A DNA stretch of 64,000 nt from JBCFBK01 sp038562555 (GTDB lineage: Bacteria; Bacteroidota; Bacteroidia; Bacteroidales; Prolixibacteraceae). This document shows positions 34,620 to 43,856 of this stretch, piece by piece. The stretch spans positions 1 through 64,000 of the forward strand of contig JBCFBK010000005.1 in the NCBI GenBank assembly GCA_038562555.1. Reading direction: 5' to 3'. The position numbers and the translations under genes were made by a program. The stretch's first letter is position 1. The number at the start of each line of letters is the position of its first letter. Below the pieces are notes generated by a model that worked only from the letters and a program-made list of their open reading frames with translations, was not told the DNA's origin and did no database searches.

Positions 34620-37600
34620 ATGAAAAAAAACTCAAACTGCAAGACTTGCGCGCTAAGTCTTTGGAAAAAATTACGAATTATGCGTTGCACACTATTTTTT
34701 TTGATGGTTTGTTTTTCGCAAATTTTTGCTACAAACCTGTATTCTCAGCAAACAAAGCTGAATCTTTCCATGTCTAACACCCGACTGGGGGATGTTTTGG
34801 ATGAAATTGAAAATCAGTCGGAATTTTACTTTCTGTTTAATCAGCAGCAGATTGACCTGAACCGGATCGTGAATATTTCGGTTAAGGAGAAGAATATCAG
34901 TGAAGTTTTAAATGTTGTTTTTGCTGGAACTGATGTCCGCTATGTGATTAGTGACCGCCAGATTGTGCTGACAAACGAAAGCAGGAGTTATAATTTTTCC
35001 GGAAGCCAGCAGAAACGAAAAGTTACCGGAAGCGTTACCGAACCGGGAGGAGGACCTTTGCCTGGTGTAACTGTAGTAGCAAAAAATACAGCATCAGGAA
35101 CGATTACTGATGTAAACGGAAATTATGCCATCGAATTGCCTGAGGGAGTCGAACAACTTGTCTATTCGTTTATTGGTATGCGGACGGTAGAAGTAAATGT
35201 GACCGGCAGAAATGTTATCGATATTCGCATGGAGGAAGAATCCATTGGCCTGGAAGAGGTCGTTGCAATCGGCTACGGAACCATGAAGAAAAGCGACCTG
35301 ACCGGAGCGATTGCCCAGGTGAAAGCGGATAAGCTGGAAAAAGAAAACCCCGGATCGGTTCAGGATGTTTTGCGGGCCAACATTCCCGGTCTGAATGTTG
35401 GGATCTCAACCAACGCCAAAGGCGGAGGGTCGATGGAAATCAGAGGCAGACGCTCATTAAAAGCAAGTAACTCTCCGCTGATCGTCATGGATGGGGTGAT
35501 CTTTTTTGGTGAATTATCGGAAATCAATCCGAACGACATTGAGCAGATTGACGTCTTAAAAGATGCTTCGGCCGCAGCCGTCTATGGTGCAAAATCGGCA
35601 GCCGGTGTTGTCCTGATTACCACAAAAAAGGGCAGAGAAAGTAAACCCACGATCCGCTTCGATGCCAGCCTCGGAGTGGCGACTGTCGGTGTGAACATGG
35701 ATGTGTACGATGCCGAAGGCTACCTGAACTGGCGGCAGAAAGTCCAGGAAAGCATCAACGCGAACGCCAAACCAGGTGAATTCGCCAATCCTACCGAAGA
35801 AAACCTGGCTAACTACGGCATCACGCTCGATCAGTGGCTGGCATACCGGCCCAGTTCAGGCGATGCTGAACGCGACTGGCTTGGGCGTCTTGGCTTATTT
35901 GAAACGGAAGTGGAAAATTATTTTGCGGGGCGCACTTACGACTGGTATGATGCTTCGTTTCAAAACGGGTTACGCCAGGATTACAATGCCAGTATCTCCG
36001 GAAGCAACGAAGGGATCAGCTATTACTGGTCGTTGGGGTATGTTGAAAATGAAGGAATTATTACCGGGGATAAGTACAATGCTTACCGTTCCAACCTTAA
36101 ACTGGACGCTGACATAAACGACTGGATGGCGGTGGGGGTGAATGTTAATTTCCAGGACCGGAAAGAAAACGGACAGGCAGTTAACTGGAGCGGTCAGATC
36201 ATCAATAATTCGCCTTTCGCGCTTCCGTATGATGAAGAAGGGAATATGATGATTTACCCCATGGGTACCAATACGGGTGGGTCCATCAATAGTCTTTACG
36301 ACATCAGTTACCGCAAAAGAGACAACGGATGGACCACGTTAAATACGATCCTGTACGCCAAAATCAAATTGCCCTTTAACATCACCTATCAGGTGAATTT
36401 CTCCCCAAGGTGGGTTTTTCACAGCTACCGGATGCATGAATCTTCGCAAAACCCTTATTGGAAAACCTCGCATAACGGATTGGCAGAACGCCAGTCACGC
36501 AAGAATTATGACTGGCAGGTTGATAATCTGATTAAATGGTCGGAAACGATTGCTGACAAACATAAACTGGAGGTAACCCTGCTTCAGAATGCCGAAGAAA
36601 AAAGGCAATGGGAGGAAACGATGACCGGACGTGACTTTTCCCCTACTGACGCTTTGGGATACCATTATATGCAGGGAGCCAACATGCTGATGAGTTCAAT
36701 CAGTTCGAACGACTACCGCAGTACCGGTGATGCCCTGATGGCAAGGCTCTTCTATTCGTTTGACGATAAGTATATGCTCACCTCATCCGTTCGCCGGGAT
36801 GGTTATTCTGCATTCGGCAGAAGCAATCCCCGGGCTACATTTCCCAGTGTGGCCGTAGGCTGGGTTTTTTCAGAAGAAAGCTTTTTCAAATTTCCGGGTA
36901 TGAACTTTGGCAAGCTACGCCTGTCGTGGGGGAAAAACGGCAACCGCGATATCGAACGCTATCAGGCCCTGTCGAATATGACCACCGGATCGGGAAAATA
37001 TCCGTATGTAGACAGCTCCGGTCAGGCATATGAAATGTCACAGTTATATGTTGACCGCATGGCTAATCCCAACTTGAGGTGGGAAACAACCACTTCCTAT
37101 AATGCCGGACTTGATTTCGGCTTTCTGAACAACCGGATCAACGGGAACATCGACGTTTACAAGATGGAAACTACCGACCTGCTGGTTGACCGGAAACTGC
37201 CCGATTTTCTTGGCTTCAATTCTGTGGCGACTAACCTGGGCGAGGTCCAAAACAAGGGCTTTGAATTCTCCCTGAACACAAGAAATATTGAACGGGATAA
37301 TTTTGTGTGGACTACTTCCTTGAATTTTTCGTTAAACAGGAATAAGATTATCCATTTATACAGTGACTATGACGATGCGGGCAGAGAACTGGACGATACC
37401 GGCAACAAGTGGTTTATAAACCGCGATATCGCCTCGATCTGGGAGTATAAGGTGATCGGGGTGTGGCAGCTCGGTGAGGAGGAAGAAGCGGCCAAATACG
37501 GGGTGAAACCCGGCGATGTCAAAATACTTGATGTTAATGGCGACTACAGGTTCAACAACGACGACAAAGTTTTTCTGGGATCGGGCTCCCCGAAATTCAG

Positions 37601-38066
37601 ATGGACACTGCGCAACGAGTTCACGATCTTTAAGAACTTCGACCTGTCCTTTATGATGTACTCTTACTGGGGACATAAAGCTACTTACGACCGGCCGTTA
37701 AACAAAAACGGGTTTATCGACCGTACCAACTCTTATGTCATTGGGTTCTGGACGCCCGATAACCCGACAAACAACTATGCCCGCCTGTATTCAGACGACA
37801 AGAATTTGGGAGCCAGGTTTATCCGGGAAAAATCATTCATCCGGCTCGATAATATATCCTTTGCTTATACTGTGCCAAAGCACCTGATTCAGCGATTCAA
37901 CATGGAAGGATTGCGCATCTACGGCTCGGTCAGGAATGTCGCCTTATGGGCTCCGGATTGGGACTATTGGGATGTTGAGCAGTATCAGGATATGTATAAT
38001 GACAATGAGTGGACCAGCGGTCCAAGTCCCCGGACATATACCATTGGTGTGAACCTGACATTATAA
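34620..38066 (+). CDS. SusC/RagA-family TonB-linked outer-membrane transporter, set 3
   Basis: 1148 residues. A 20-residue basic, Cys-containing extension precedes the signal segment (MRCTLFFLMVCFSQIFATNLYSQ). STN domain about 45-108, carboxypeptidase-regulatory-like domain about 135-208 (VTGSVTEPGGGPLPGVTVVA), plug (MEIRGRRSLKASNSPLIVMDG; IEQIDVLKDASAAAVYGAKSA), barrel ending TIGVNLTL. It is the importer and receptor of the only complete Sus set here that carries downstream enzymes, so it probably imports the substrate that those oxidoreductases act on. Confidence 0.95.
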   Translation: MKKNSNCKTCALSLWKKLRIMRCTLFFLMVCFSQIFATNLYSQQTKLNLSMSNTRLGDVLDEIENQSEFYFLFNQQQIDLNRIVNISVKEKNISEVLNVVFAGTDVRYVISDRQIVLTNESRSYNFSGSQQKRKVTGSVTEPGGGPLPGVTVVAKNTASGTITDVNGNYAIELPEGVEQLVYSFIGMRTVEVNVTGRNVIDIRMEEESIGLEEVVAIGYGTMKKSDLTGAIAQVKADKLEKENPGSVQDVLRANIPGLNVGISTNAKGGGSMEIRGRRSLKASNSPLIVMDGVIFFGELSEINPNDIEQIDVLKDASAAAVYGAKSAAGVVLITTKKGRESKPTIRFDASLGVATVGVNMDVYDAEGYLNWRQKVQESINANAKPGEFANPTEENLANYGITLDQWLAYRPSSGDAERDWLGRLGLFETEVENYFAGRTYDWYDASFQNGLRQDYNASISGSNEGISYYWSLGYVENEGIITGDKYNAYRSNLKLDADINDWMAVGVNVNFQDRKENGQAVNWSGQIINNSPFALPYDEEGNMMIYPMGTNTGGSINSLYDISYRKRDNGWTTLNTILYAKIKLPFNITYQVNFSPRWVFHSYRMHESSQNPYWKTSHNGLAERQSRKNYDWQVDNLIKWSETIADKHKLEVTLLQNAEEKRQWEETMTGRDFSPTDALGYHYMQGANMLMSSISSNDYRSTGDALMARLFYSFDDKYMLTSSVRRDGYSAFGRSNPRATFPSVAVGWVFSEESFFKFPGMNFGKLRLSWGKNGNRDIERYQALSNMTTGSGKYPYVDSSGQAYEMSQLYVDRMANPNLRWETTTSYNAGLDFGFLNNRINGNIDVYKMETTDLLVDRKLPDFLGFNSVATNLGEVQNKGFEFSLNTRNIERDNFVWTTSLNFSLNRNKIIHLYSDYDDAGRELDDTGNKWFINRDIASIWEYKVIGVWQLGEEEEAAKYGVKPGDVKILDVNGDYRFNNDDKVFLGSGSPKFRWTLRNEFTIFKNFDLSFMMYSYWGHKATYDRPLNKNGFIDRTNSYVIGFWTPDNPTNNYARLYSDDKNLGARFIREKSFIRLDNISFAYTVPKHLIQRFNMEGLRIYGSVRNVALWAPDWDYWDVEQYQDMYNDNEWTSGPSPRTYTIGVNLTL

Positions 38067-38093
38067 GATGAGTAACCCCTAAACATTAAAATT

Positions 38094-39947
38094 ATGCGTA
38101 AAAAAATTAATACAGCGATTATAGCCGTTATTCTTGTTGTCGCCGGATGTAAGGAAAGCTGGCTGGAACCCGATCCGCTTTCTTTTTTTGAACCTGGAAA
38201 TGCGTTCACTACTCCTGAGGGATTACAGGCCGCACTAACTACCTGTGAGCGGAATATGCGCTATTGCTGGTATGGCGACGGAGCCCCGGTCATTACCGAA
38301 CTCCTTTTTTCTGAAGTGGCCGTAGAAGGCACCACCGATAAGACAGGTCCTGCACAGGACCTGAATAAGCTGATCACACCTACAGCCAATCTGAACAGCG
38401 CTGATGCCAATAAGATTGGCTGGTTCTGGTATGAGGGGTACAAGGGGATTAAGTATGCCAATACCGTGATTTCACGCGTTGGCACCATCCCGGGACTTGA
38501 TGAGGAATTGCGGGATGATATGCTGGGGCAGGCTTATTTTCACAGGGCCTGGAAATATTATCATCTCTGCTTTCAGTTTGGCGACGTTCCCTATATCAGT
38601 GAAGAGGTCACCAGGCCAAAACTCGACTTCCGCTCTACGAAGTACGAAGTGATCCTGGAACAAATGATAAAGGACCTGGAATTCGCCGTTGAACATGTTG
38701 GTGAAGTAAAAGATGCCGGTCATGTGACTAAAGGCACCTGTCAGCATTTGCTGGCCAAATATTATCTGGCTACGGGCGAGTTTGATAAAGCAATCGCCAT
38801 GGCTTCCAATGTGATTGACGGAGGAAGATATTCGTTGATGACCGAACGTTTTGGTGTGGATAAAGGAGATGCCAGCCGGAACGTAACCTGGGACCTTCAC
38901 CGTCCGGCAAATAAGTCAATCGCAGCAAACCGGGAGATGATATTCAATGTGATCAGCCGGGAAGAGCTTGAAAACAGCAGGCAGTCGTCTGAGTTAATGC
39001 GACAGGCCGTTCCTTTTTTCCTTGCTACCAATGCCAACAAAATTTATACACCTTCGGGAAAAGTCGGCTTGTCAAATAAACTCACAGCAGAAATCGATCT
39101 GCGAAAAATGTATGGGCGCGGAATAGGACGTGCCAGAAATACCTGGTACCATACCCATATGATTTGGGATGACGAAAATGATCTCAGGCATGCTCCCGGA
39201 AACTGGATGCGAATGGAGGATCTGGTTTACAACCATCCTGACCTGAAATCATCCGGCGACCCCTATTACGGTAAGCCGTTGCAGTTATTCAATGGCGCCG
39301 GTACCGTGCTGACCACCGATACGATCAGGAACTGGTATGACTGGCCGCACTATAAGGTTTATTTCGAAGACCCGAAGAAAGATGTCAGCGAAAGCTATAA
39401 CGGCGGTGCAGGCGATATGTACGTATACCGTTTGGCTGAAACTTACCTGATCCGCGCCGAAGCCTGGTTCTGGAAAGGCGATTTGGGCAATGCCGCCAAT
39501 GATCTGAATGCTGTCCGTACCCGTGCAGGCGCGGCACCTTATGACGCAGGTGATATCAATATCGGTACCATTCTCGACGAAAGGGCACGTGAACTCTATT
39601 GGGAGGAATTCAGACACGTTGAACTGGTCCGGATTGCCCGTCTGCTGGCCATGACCGGGAAGGCTGACGAAAATGGGAAAACCTATTCTGCTGAAAATTT
39701 TTCCGGCGAAAATTACTGGTACAACAGGATCATAGGGAAAACGGAATTTTACAATAAAGGCGCAAAAACAGTTCATGGCGATTTTTACACGATGAGCCCG
39801 TACCATGTTTTGTGGCCGATACCCCAGGGAGCAATCGATTCCAATACCCGGGGACGGCTGAACCAAAATTTCGGGTATGATGGTTATGATCTGAATGAAA
39901 CACCGATCGATAACATTGAGGAAGCAATTTCTGCACAAAAAGAGTAA
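38094..39947 (+). CDS. SusD/RagB-family surface lipoprotein, set 3
   Basis: 617 residues, long for the family. The lipoprotein signal is MRKKINTAIIAVILVVAGCKE (Cys19). TPR-like part: GQAYFHRAWKYYHLCFQFGD; CQHLLAKYYLATGEFDKAI. C-terminal domain: YLIRAEAWFWKGDLGNAAND, LDERARELYWEEFRHVELVR, ending RLNQNFGY. It lies 27 bp after susC. An insertion-rich middle (about residues 260-400) distinguishes it from the other two SusD proteins in the window. A terminator-like hairpin follows. Confidence 0.94.
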   Translation: MRKKINTAIIAVILVVAGCKESWLEPDPLSFFEPGNAFTTPEGLQAALTTCERNMRYCWYGDGAPVITELLFSEVAVEGTTDKTGPAQDLNKLITPTANLNSADANKIGWFWYEGYKGIKYANTVISRVGTIPGLDEELRDDMLGQAYFHRAWKYYHLCFQFGDVPYISEEVTRPKLDFRSTKYEVILEQMIKDLEFAVEHVGEVKDAGHVTKGTCQHLLAKYYLATGEFDKAIAMASNVIDGGRYSLMTERFGVDKGDASRNVTWDLHRPANKSIAANREMIFNVISREELENSRQSSELMRQAVPFFLATNANKIYTPSGKVGLSNKLTAEIDLRKMYGRGIGRARNTWYHTHMIWDDENDLRHAPGNWMRMEDLVYNHPDLKSSGDPYYGKPLQLFNGAGTVLTTDTIRNWYDWPHYKVYFEDPKKDVSESYNGGAGDMYVYRLAETYLIRAEAWFWKGDLGNAANDLNAVRTRAGAAPYDAGDINIGTILDERARELYWEEFRHVELVRIARLLAMTGKADENGKTYSAENFSGENYWYNRIIGKTEFYNKGAKTVHGDFYTMSPYHVLWPIPQGAIDSNTRGRLNQNFGYDGYDLNETPIDNIEEAISAQKE

Positions 39948-39984
39948 CTACCCTGTTTCTAAAAAACAGACAGTGTGAATAATG

Positions 39985-40030
39985 ATTCCGGTTACCGCCC
40001 CGAACAGCCGGTAACCGGAATTTGCTTTTT
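39985..40030 (+). terminator. Terminator after susD, set 3
   Basis: ATTCCGGTTACCG pairs perfectly with CGGTAACCGGAAT across an 11-base loop and is followed by TTGCTTTTT. It may separate the susCD transcript from the enzyme genes. Confidence 0.8.
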
Positions 40031-40098
40031 GACCGGGACTTGCAATAATAGTGTATTCATGTGCAAAATTAATACTGGTATTAGCAAGACCTTTTCCC

Positions 40099-40106
40099 TA
40101 ATTTTG
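40099..40106 (+). promoter_or_regulatory. -7 box upstream of the DUF6807 gene
   Basis: TAATTTTG matches TAnnTTTG, 20 bp before the ATG at 40127. With the terminator at 39985-40030 it suggests that the enzyme genes have their own promoter. Confidence 0.55.
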
Positions 40107-40126
40107 GATATAGAAGATCTTAAAAA

Positions 40127-41386
40127 ATGAAGGATAATCTTATGAAGCTTTTATTGATCATTTTATTAGGACTGCTGCGTCCGGTTTTAATTCAGGCGCA
40201 GCAAATGCTGGAATTCAGTGTTTTTGCAGACGATTATGCCCGGAGGAATTGTCCGGTGAGCCTTGATCTTTCTGTTGCAGGCCTGGAGCTAAACAATAAG
40301 GCCTACCGGCTTTATCAGCTTGAAGGGAAAGATGAGGTTCCCGTCCCGTCCCAGTTGGAAGAAGGGAGAAACCCACGGTTATGGTTTATAATGAGCGGCG
40401 AACTAAAAAGAGGAGGAAGCCGCAACTATGTGCTTCGGGAGAGCATGAAAGGCGATGCCGCTGACGGGATTGCCATAGAGAAGGGGCAAGGCGGACTGAA
40501 ACTGGTCAGGAATGGTCATCCTATTTTGAATTATCAGTTTAGTGAAGTTTTTCCGCCCAAAGGTGTGGATCCGCTGTATAAGCGTTCGGGCTTTATCCAT
40601 CCACTCTGGTCTCCTTCGGGGGAGGAGCTTACCCGTATACAGGCGCCTGACCATTATCATCATTACGGGATTTGGGGACCGTGGACAAAAACCCATATCA
40701 ACGGGCGTGAGGTGGACTTTTGGAATCTGGCAAAAGGGCAGGGTACCGTCCGTTTTTCAGGCTTTCTGTCGCAGGTTGAGGGCCCTGTCTACAGCGGGTT
40801 TAGCGCGCTGCAGGAACATGTTGATTTTGGAGCCCAAGGACCCGACCAGACAGCCATCAGCGAGATCCTTACAGTCTGCGTCTGGAATCCGGATCCTGAA
40901 AAAAAAGTGTGGCTGATCGATTACACCAGCATCATGAATTGTCCGCTCGACTCGGGGATTATGCTGGATGCATACCGCTACGGAGGAGGCATCGGTTTCA
41001 GAGCTACGGAAAAATGGAACCGAAATAACAGCAGTGTGCTGACTTCCGAAGGGAATAACCGGACAAAAGCTGACGGGACCAATGCCCGTTGGTGCCGGGT
41101 GGAAGGCGAATCAAAGTCGGGCAGGAGTGGGATCCTGTTTATGAGCCATCCATCGAACCGGGCTTATCCCGAGCCGATGAGGGTTTGGCCTGAAGATATC
41201 AATGGCAGGGGAGACTTGTATTTCGAGTTTTGCCCTGCCCGTCATCAGGACTGGAAACTTGAACAGGGAAAAGATTATTCCCAGCGATACCGGCTGGTGG
41301 TCTTTGACGGAGAGCTGAGTGAAACTGAGGCTGAGCAATACTGGACGGCCTTTGCCAGGCCACCGAGGGTCGTTGTGAGCGATTAG
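40127..41386 (+). CDS. Secreted DUF6807 (PmoA-like) family protein
   Basis: 419 residues with a signal peptide (LLLIILLGLLRPVLIQAQQ). The mature part fits DUF6807, labelled 'methane oxygenase PmoA' in domain databases although unrelated to membrane methane monooxygenase. Visible blocks: SGFIHPLWSPSGEELTRIQ, the His-rich PDHYHHYGIWGPWTKTHING, DYTSIMNCPLDSG, ILFMSHPSNRAYPEPMRVWP. The clustered His residues hint at metal or sugar binding. The family recurs beside ThuA and Gfo/Idh/MocA genes in Bacteroidota and Planctomycetes; its reaction is unknown. First of five genes after the third Sus set. Confidence 0.8.
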   Translation: MKDNLMKLLLIILLGLLRPVLIQAQQMLEFSVFADDYARRNCPVSLDLSVAGLELNNKAYRLYQLEGKDEVPVPSQLEEGRNPRLWFIMSGELKRGGSRNYVLRESMKGDAADGIAIEKGQGGLKLVRNGHPILNYQFSEVFPPKGVDPLYKRSGFIHPLWSPSGEELTRIQAPDHYHHYGIWGPWTKTHINGREVDFWNLAKGQGTVRFSGFLSQVEGPVYSGFSALQEHVDFGAQGPDQTAISEILTVCVWNPDPEKKVWLIDYTSIMNCPLDSGIMLDAYRYGGGIGFRATEKWNRNNSSVLTSEGNNRTKADGTNARWCRVEGESKSGRSGILFMSHPSNRAYPEPMRVWPEDINGRGDLYFEFCPARHQDWKLEQGKDYSQRYRLVVFDGELSETEAEQYWTAFARPPRVVVSD

Positions 41387-41475
41387 CTGTTAGCTTTTAG
41401 TAAGAATGAAGACCCTATACCTTATCACCCTCTTCCCGTCTCCGGTGTCCGGTGTGCGCTATGCATTATTTACAT
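41387..41475. repeat. Modular word-repeat spacer A
   Basis: The stop codon of the DUF6807 gene merges into a spacer of short words: AGCTTTTAGTAAGAA (41392-41406, identical at 54671-54685), CCCGTCTCCGGT (41435-41446, identical at 54718-54729) and TCTCCGGTGTCCGGT (41439-41453, inverted at 42256-42270). No gene is seen in it. Confidence 0.7.
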
Positions 41476-41489
41476 AAACTATTATAACC

Positions 41490-42248
41490 ATGCGAAAAAT
41501 TTTATACACCTTAGGAATTTTATTGATCGTTGTGCCGGGCTTTGCCAAACAAAAAGTGGCCGGCAAACAGATTCTGATTTACACGAAGAACGGCAAGGGC
41601 TACGTGCATGAGAACATCGCGTCGAGCGTACAGGCGTTTCAGGAGATTTGCGCGGCCGAAAAGATAAAAACCGACGTATCGGACGATCCGGCTGTGTTTA
41701 CGCCGGAGAATCTGGCAAAATATGATGCGCTTATTTTTTCGAACAGCAACAATGAAGGCTTTGATACCCAGGAGCAGAAGGACGCTTTTCAGGCATACAT
41801 CCGCAGCGGAAAAGGATTCGCCGCGATCCATTCGGCAAATGCCACCGAGCGGCAGTGGCCCTGGTACTGGGCCCTGGTGGGCGGGAAATTCATCCGCCAC
41901 GCGCCTTACCAGTCGTTCGATGTGGTCGTGATCGATCCGGAACATCCGTCTACCTCAGTTCTGCCTAAACGGTGGACCATTGAAGACGAATGCTATTATT
42001 CCTTCCAGCTAAATCCGGATATTCACGTCCTGCTTGCCGCCGATATGACTACGGTTGAAGACAAAGGAAAGGCTGAATATCCGGGTGAAACCTTCGGTCA
42101 GTATTTTCCGCTATGCTGGTGCCACGAGTTTGAGGGCGGACGTCAGTGGTACACGGCATTGGGGCATAATCCTGAATTTTATAAAGACGAGACCTTCCGG
42201 AAACATTTGCGCGGCGGGGTGCTCTGGATCCTGGGAGCGGGAAAGTAG
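41490..42248 (+). CDS. Secreted ThuA-family protein
   Basis: 252 residues with a signal peptide (MRKILYTLGILLIVVPGFAK). The ThuA fold, a class I glutamine-amidotransferase-like flavodoxin fold, shows ILIYTKNGKGYVHENI, YDALIFSNSNNEGFDTQEQK, GKGFAAIHSANATERQWPWY, ALVGGKFIRHAPYQ and PLCWCHEFEGGRQWYTALGHN. ThuA is known from trehalose/sucrose catabolism with the oxidoreductase ThuB, where 3-keto-sugars are intermediates. A Gfo/Idh/MocA gene follows directly, the same pairing. The exact reaction here is not known. Confidence 0.88.
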   Translation: MRKILYTLGILLIVVPGFAKQKVAGKQILIYTKNGKGYVHENIASSVQAFQEICAAEKIKTDVSDDPAVFTPENLAKYDALIFSNSNNEGFDTQEQKDAFQAYIRSGKGFAAIHSANATERQWPWYWALVGGKFIRHAPYQSFDVVVIDPEHPSTSVLPKRWTIEDECYYSFQLNPDIHVLLAADMTTVEDKGKAEYPGETFGQYFPLCWCHEFEGGRQWYTALGHNPEFYKDETFRKHLRGGVLWILGAGK

Positions 42249-42425
42249 AACGGAGACCGGACACCGGAGAAGGGTTGCAGGGTTGCAAGGTGACAGGGTT
42301 GCAAGGTGTGGAGAACAGCGCACAGCGCATAGTCTGATGTTTCACTAACGGCTAATAGCTAATAGCTAACAGCTTTTCTCTTGTGTCTGAAAATCTGAAA
42401 ATCTAATAATCTGAAAATCTGATAA
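42249..42425. repeat. Modular word-repeat spacer B
   Basis: A 177-bp spacer made of repeated short words: ACCGGACACCGGAGA (42256-42270), GGGTTGCAAGGT twice (42280-42291 and 42296-42307; inverted in spacer D), GCTAATAGCTAATAGCTAAC, and CTGAAAATCTGAAAATCTAA with variants up to the next start codon. No gene or terminator is seen. Confidence 0.75.
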
Positions 42426-42426
42426 T

Positions 42427-43812
42427 ATGGAAAGACGTCATTTTTTGAAGAATACAATAGCCGGTGCGACAGGACTGGTTGTTGTTCCGACCATTATTCC
42501 TTCGTCGGTAATGGGGAAGAATGCTCCGGGCAATAAGATCAACATTGCCCAGATCGGCTGCGGCCGTATTGCGCGGGATCACGATATGCCCGGCACGATG
42601 CAGCACGATGTGGCCCGCCTGATCGCGGTGTGCGACGTGGACAGAAACCGTATGGCCGACGGAAAGAAGCTGGTTGAGGACTATTATGGAAAAAAGCTGG
42701 GCAAAAAATACATGGACGTGAAAATGTATGAAGATTACCGCGAAATGCTGCTGAACAAAGATATCGATGCCGTAATCATCAGTACGCCAGACCACTGGCA
42801 TTCACAACCTGCCATTGAAGCTGCGCTGGCAGGAAAGGACATTTATCTGCAGAAGCCTACTTCGCTGACCATTGAGGAAGGACGCCAGCTCAGCGACATC
42901 GTTCAGAAAAAGAAAGTGATTCTACAGGTGGGGACCCAGCAACGTTCATCCTCCCAGTTTCGCGTTGCTGCCGAACTGGTTCGGAACGGGCGGATTGGAA
43001 AGCTGCATACGGTGAAGATTGGTCTGCCTGGTGATCCGGCAGGTCCCGAGGCGCCGGAAATGCCGGTTCCCGAAGGCCTGAATTATGACATGTGGCTCGG
43101 CTCCACGCCAATGGTGCCTTATACCGAAATTGGTGTTCATCCGCAAAAAGGCTATGGCCGCCCCGGATGGCTTCGCCGGGAGCAGTTTGGCGCCGGGATG
43201 ATTACCGGCTGGGGGCAGCACCACTTTGATTCGGCGGCCTGGGGAATGGATACCGAATATACAGGTCCCATATCGGTCGAGGCTGTCGCCGAGTTTCCCA
43301 AATGGGGATTGTGGGACGTTCACGGCGATTTCATGGTGAAAGCCGAATATGAAAACGGGATTACCATGTACACCACCGGAGGTTATCCCAACGGTATCCG
43401 TTATGAAGGGACCGAAGGCTGGATCTTCGTTTCGCGCGGCGATTATGTCGCTTCGGCCAGCGATCCGGTTTCGAAGGCAAAAAGTGCCAAAGCACTCGAT
43501 GCCTCCGATCCGAAAATCCTGGAATCACAGATCGGTTCGAATGAAATTCATCTGTACAAGAGCGATGAACAGCATGGCAACTGGCTCGACTGCATTCAAA
43601 GCCGGAAAGAACCGATCTCTCCGGTCGAAATCGGACACCGGGCCTGCTCGGTCTGCCTGATCAGCCATGTCGCCATGAAACTTTCGAGGAAACTTCATTG
43701 GGACCCGAAAACCGAGCGGTTTAAAAATGATGACGAGGCCAATAGCTTCCTCAGCAGGTCGCAAAGGGCCCCTTACGGGACGAACGGTGTTTTGAAAAAC
43801 ATAAGAGGCTGA
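42427..43812 (+). CDS. Tat-exported Gfo/Idh/MocA-family oxidoreductase
   Basis: 461 residues. A twin-arginine signal (RRHFLKNTIAGATG) implies folded export, as expected for a cofactor-loaded NAD(P) enzyme. The Rossmann loop is IAQIGCGRIARDH (Gly44-Cys-Gly). DAVIISTPDHWHSQPAIEAAL follows. The usual catalytic EKP is QKP here (residues 142-144, YLQKPTSL): the Lys is kept and the Glu replaced. The substrate-binding half follows (QVGTQQRSS, GWGQHHFDSAAW). Bacteroidota paralogues act as oxidoreductases or NAD-dependent glycosidases via 3-keto intermediates. Third gene of the cluster behind the Sus set. Confidence 0.9.
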   Translation: MERRHFLKNTIAGATGLVVVPTIIPSSVMGKNAPGNKINIAQIGCGRIARDHDMPGTMQHDVARLIAVCDVDRNRMADGKKLVEDYYGKKLGKKYMDVKMYEDYREMLLNKDIDAVIISTPDHWHSQPAIEAALAGKDIYLQKPTSLTIEEGRQLSDIVQKKKVILQVGTQQRSSSQFRVAAELVRNGRIGKLHTVKIGLPGDPAGPEAPEMPVPEGLNYDMWLGSTPMVPYTEIGVHPQKGYGRPGWLRREQFGAGMITGWGQHHFDSAAWGMDTEYTGPISVEAVAEFPKWGLWDVHGDFMVKAEYENGITMYTTGGYPNGIRYEGTEGWIFVSRGDYVASASDPVSKAKSAKALDASDPKILESQIGSNEIHLYKSDEQHGNWLDCIQSRKEPISPVEIGHRACSVCLISHVAMKLSRKLHWDPKTERFKNDDEANSFLSRSQRAPYGTNGVLKNIRG

Positions 43813-43856
43813 CAATAAGGAGGATTAATTATCAGGTGTAAGCAATTTAAATCAAA

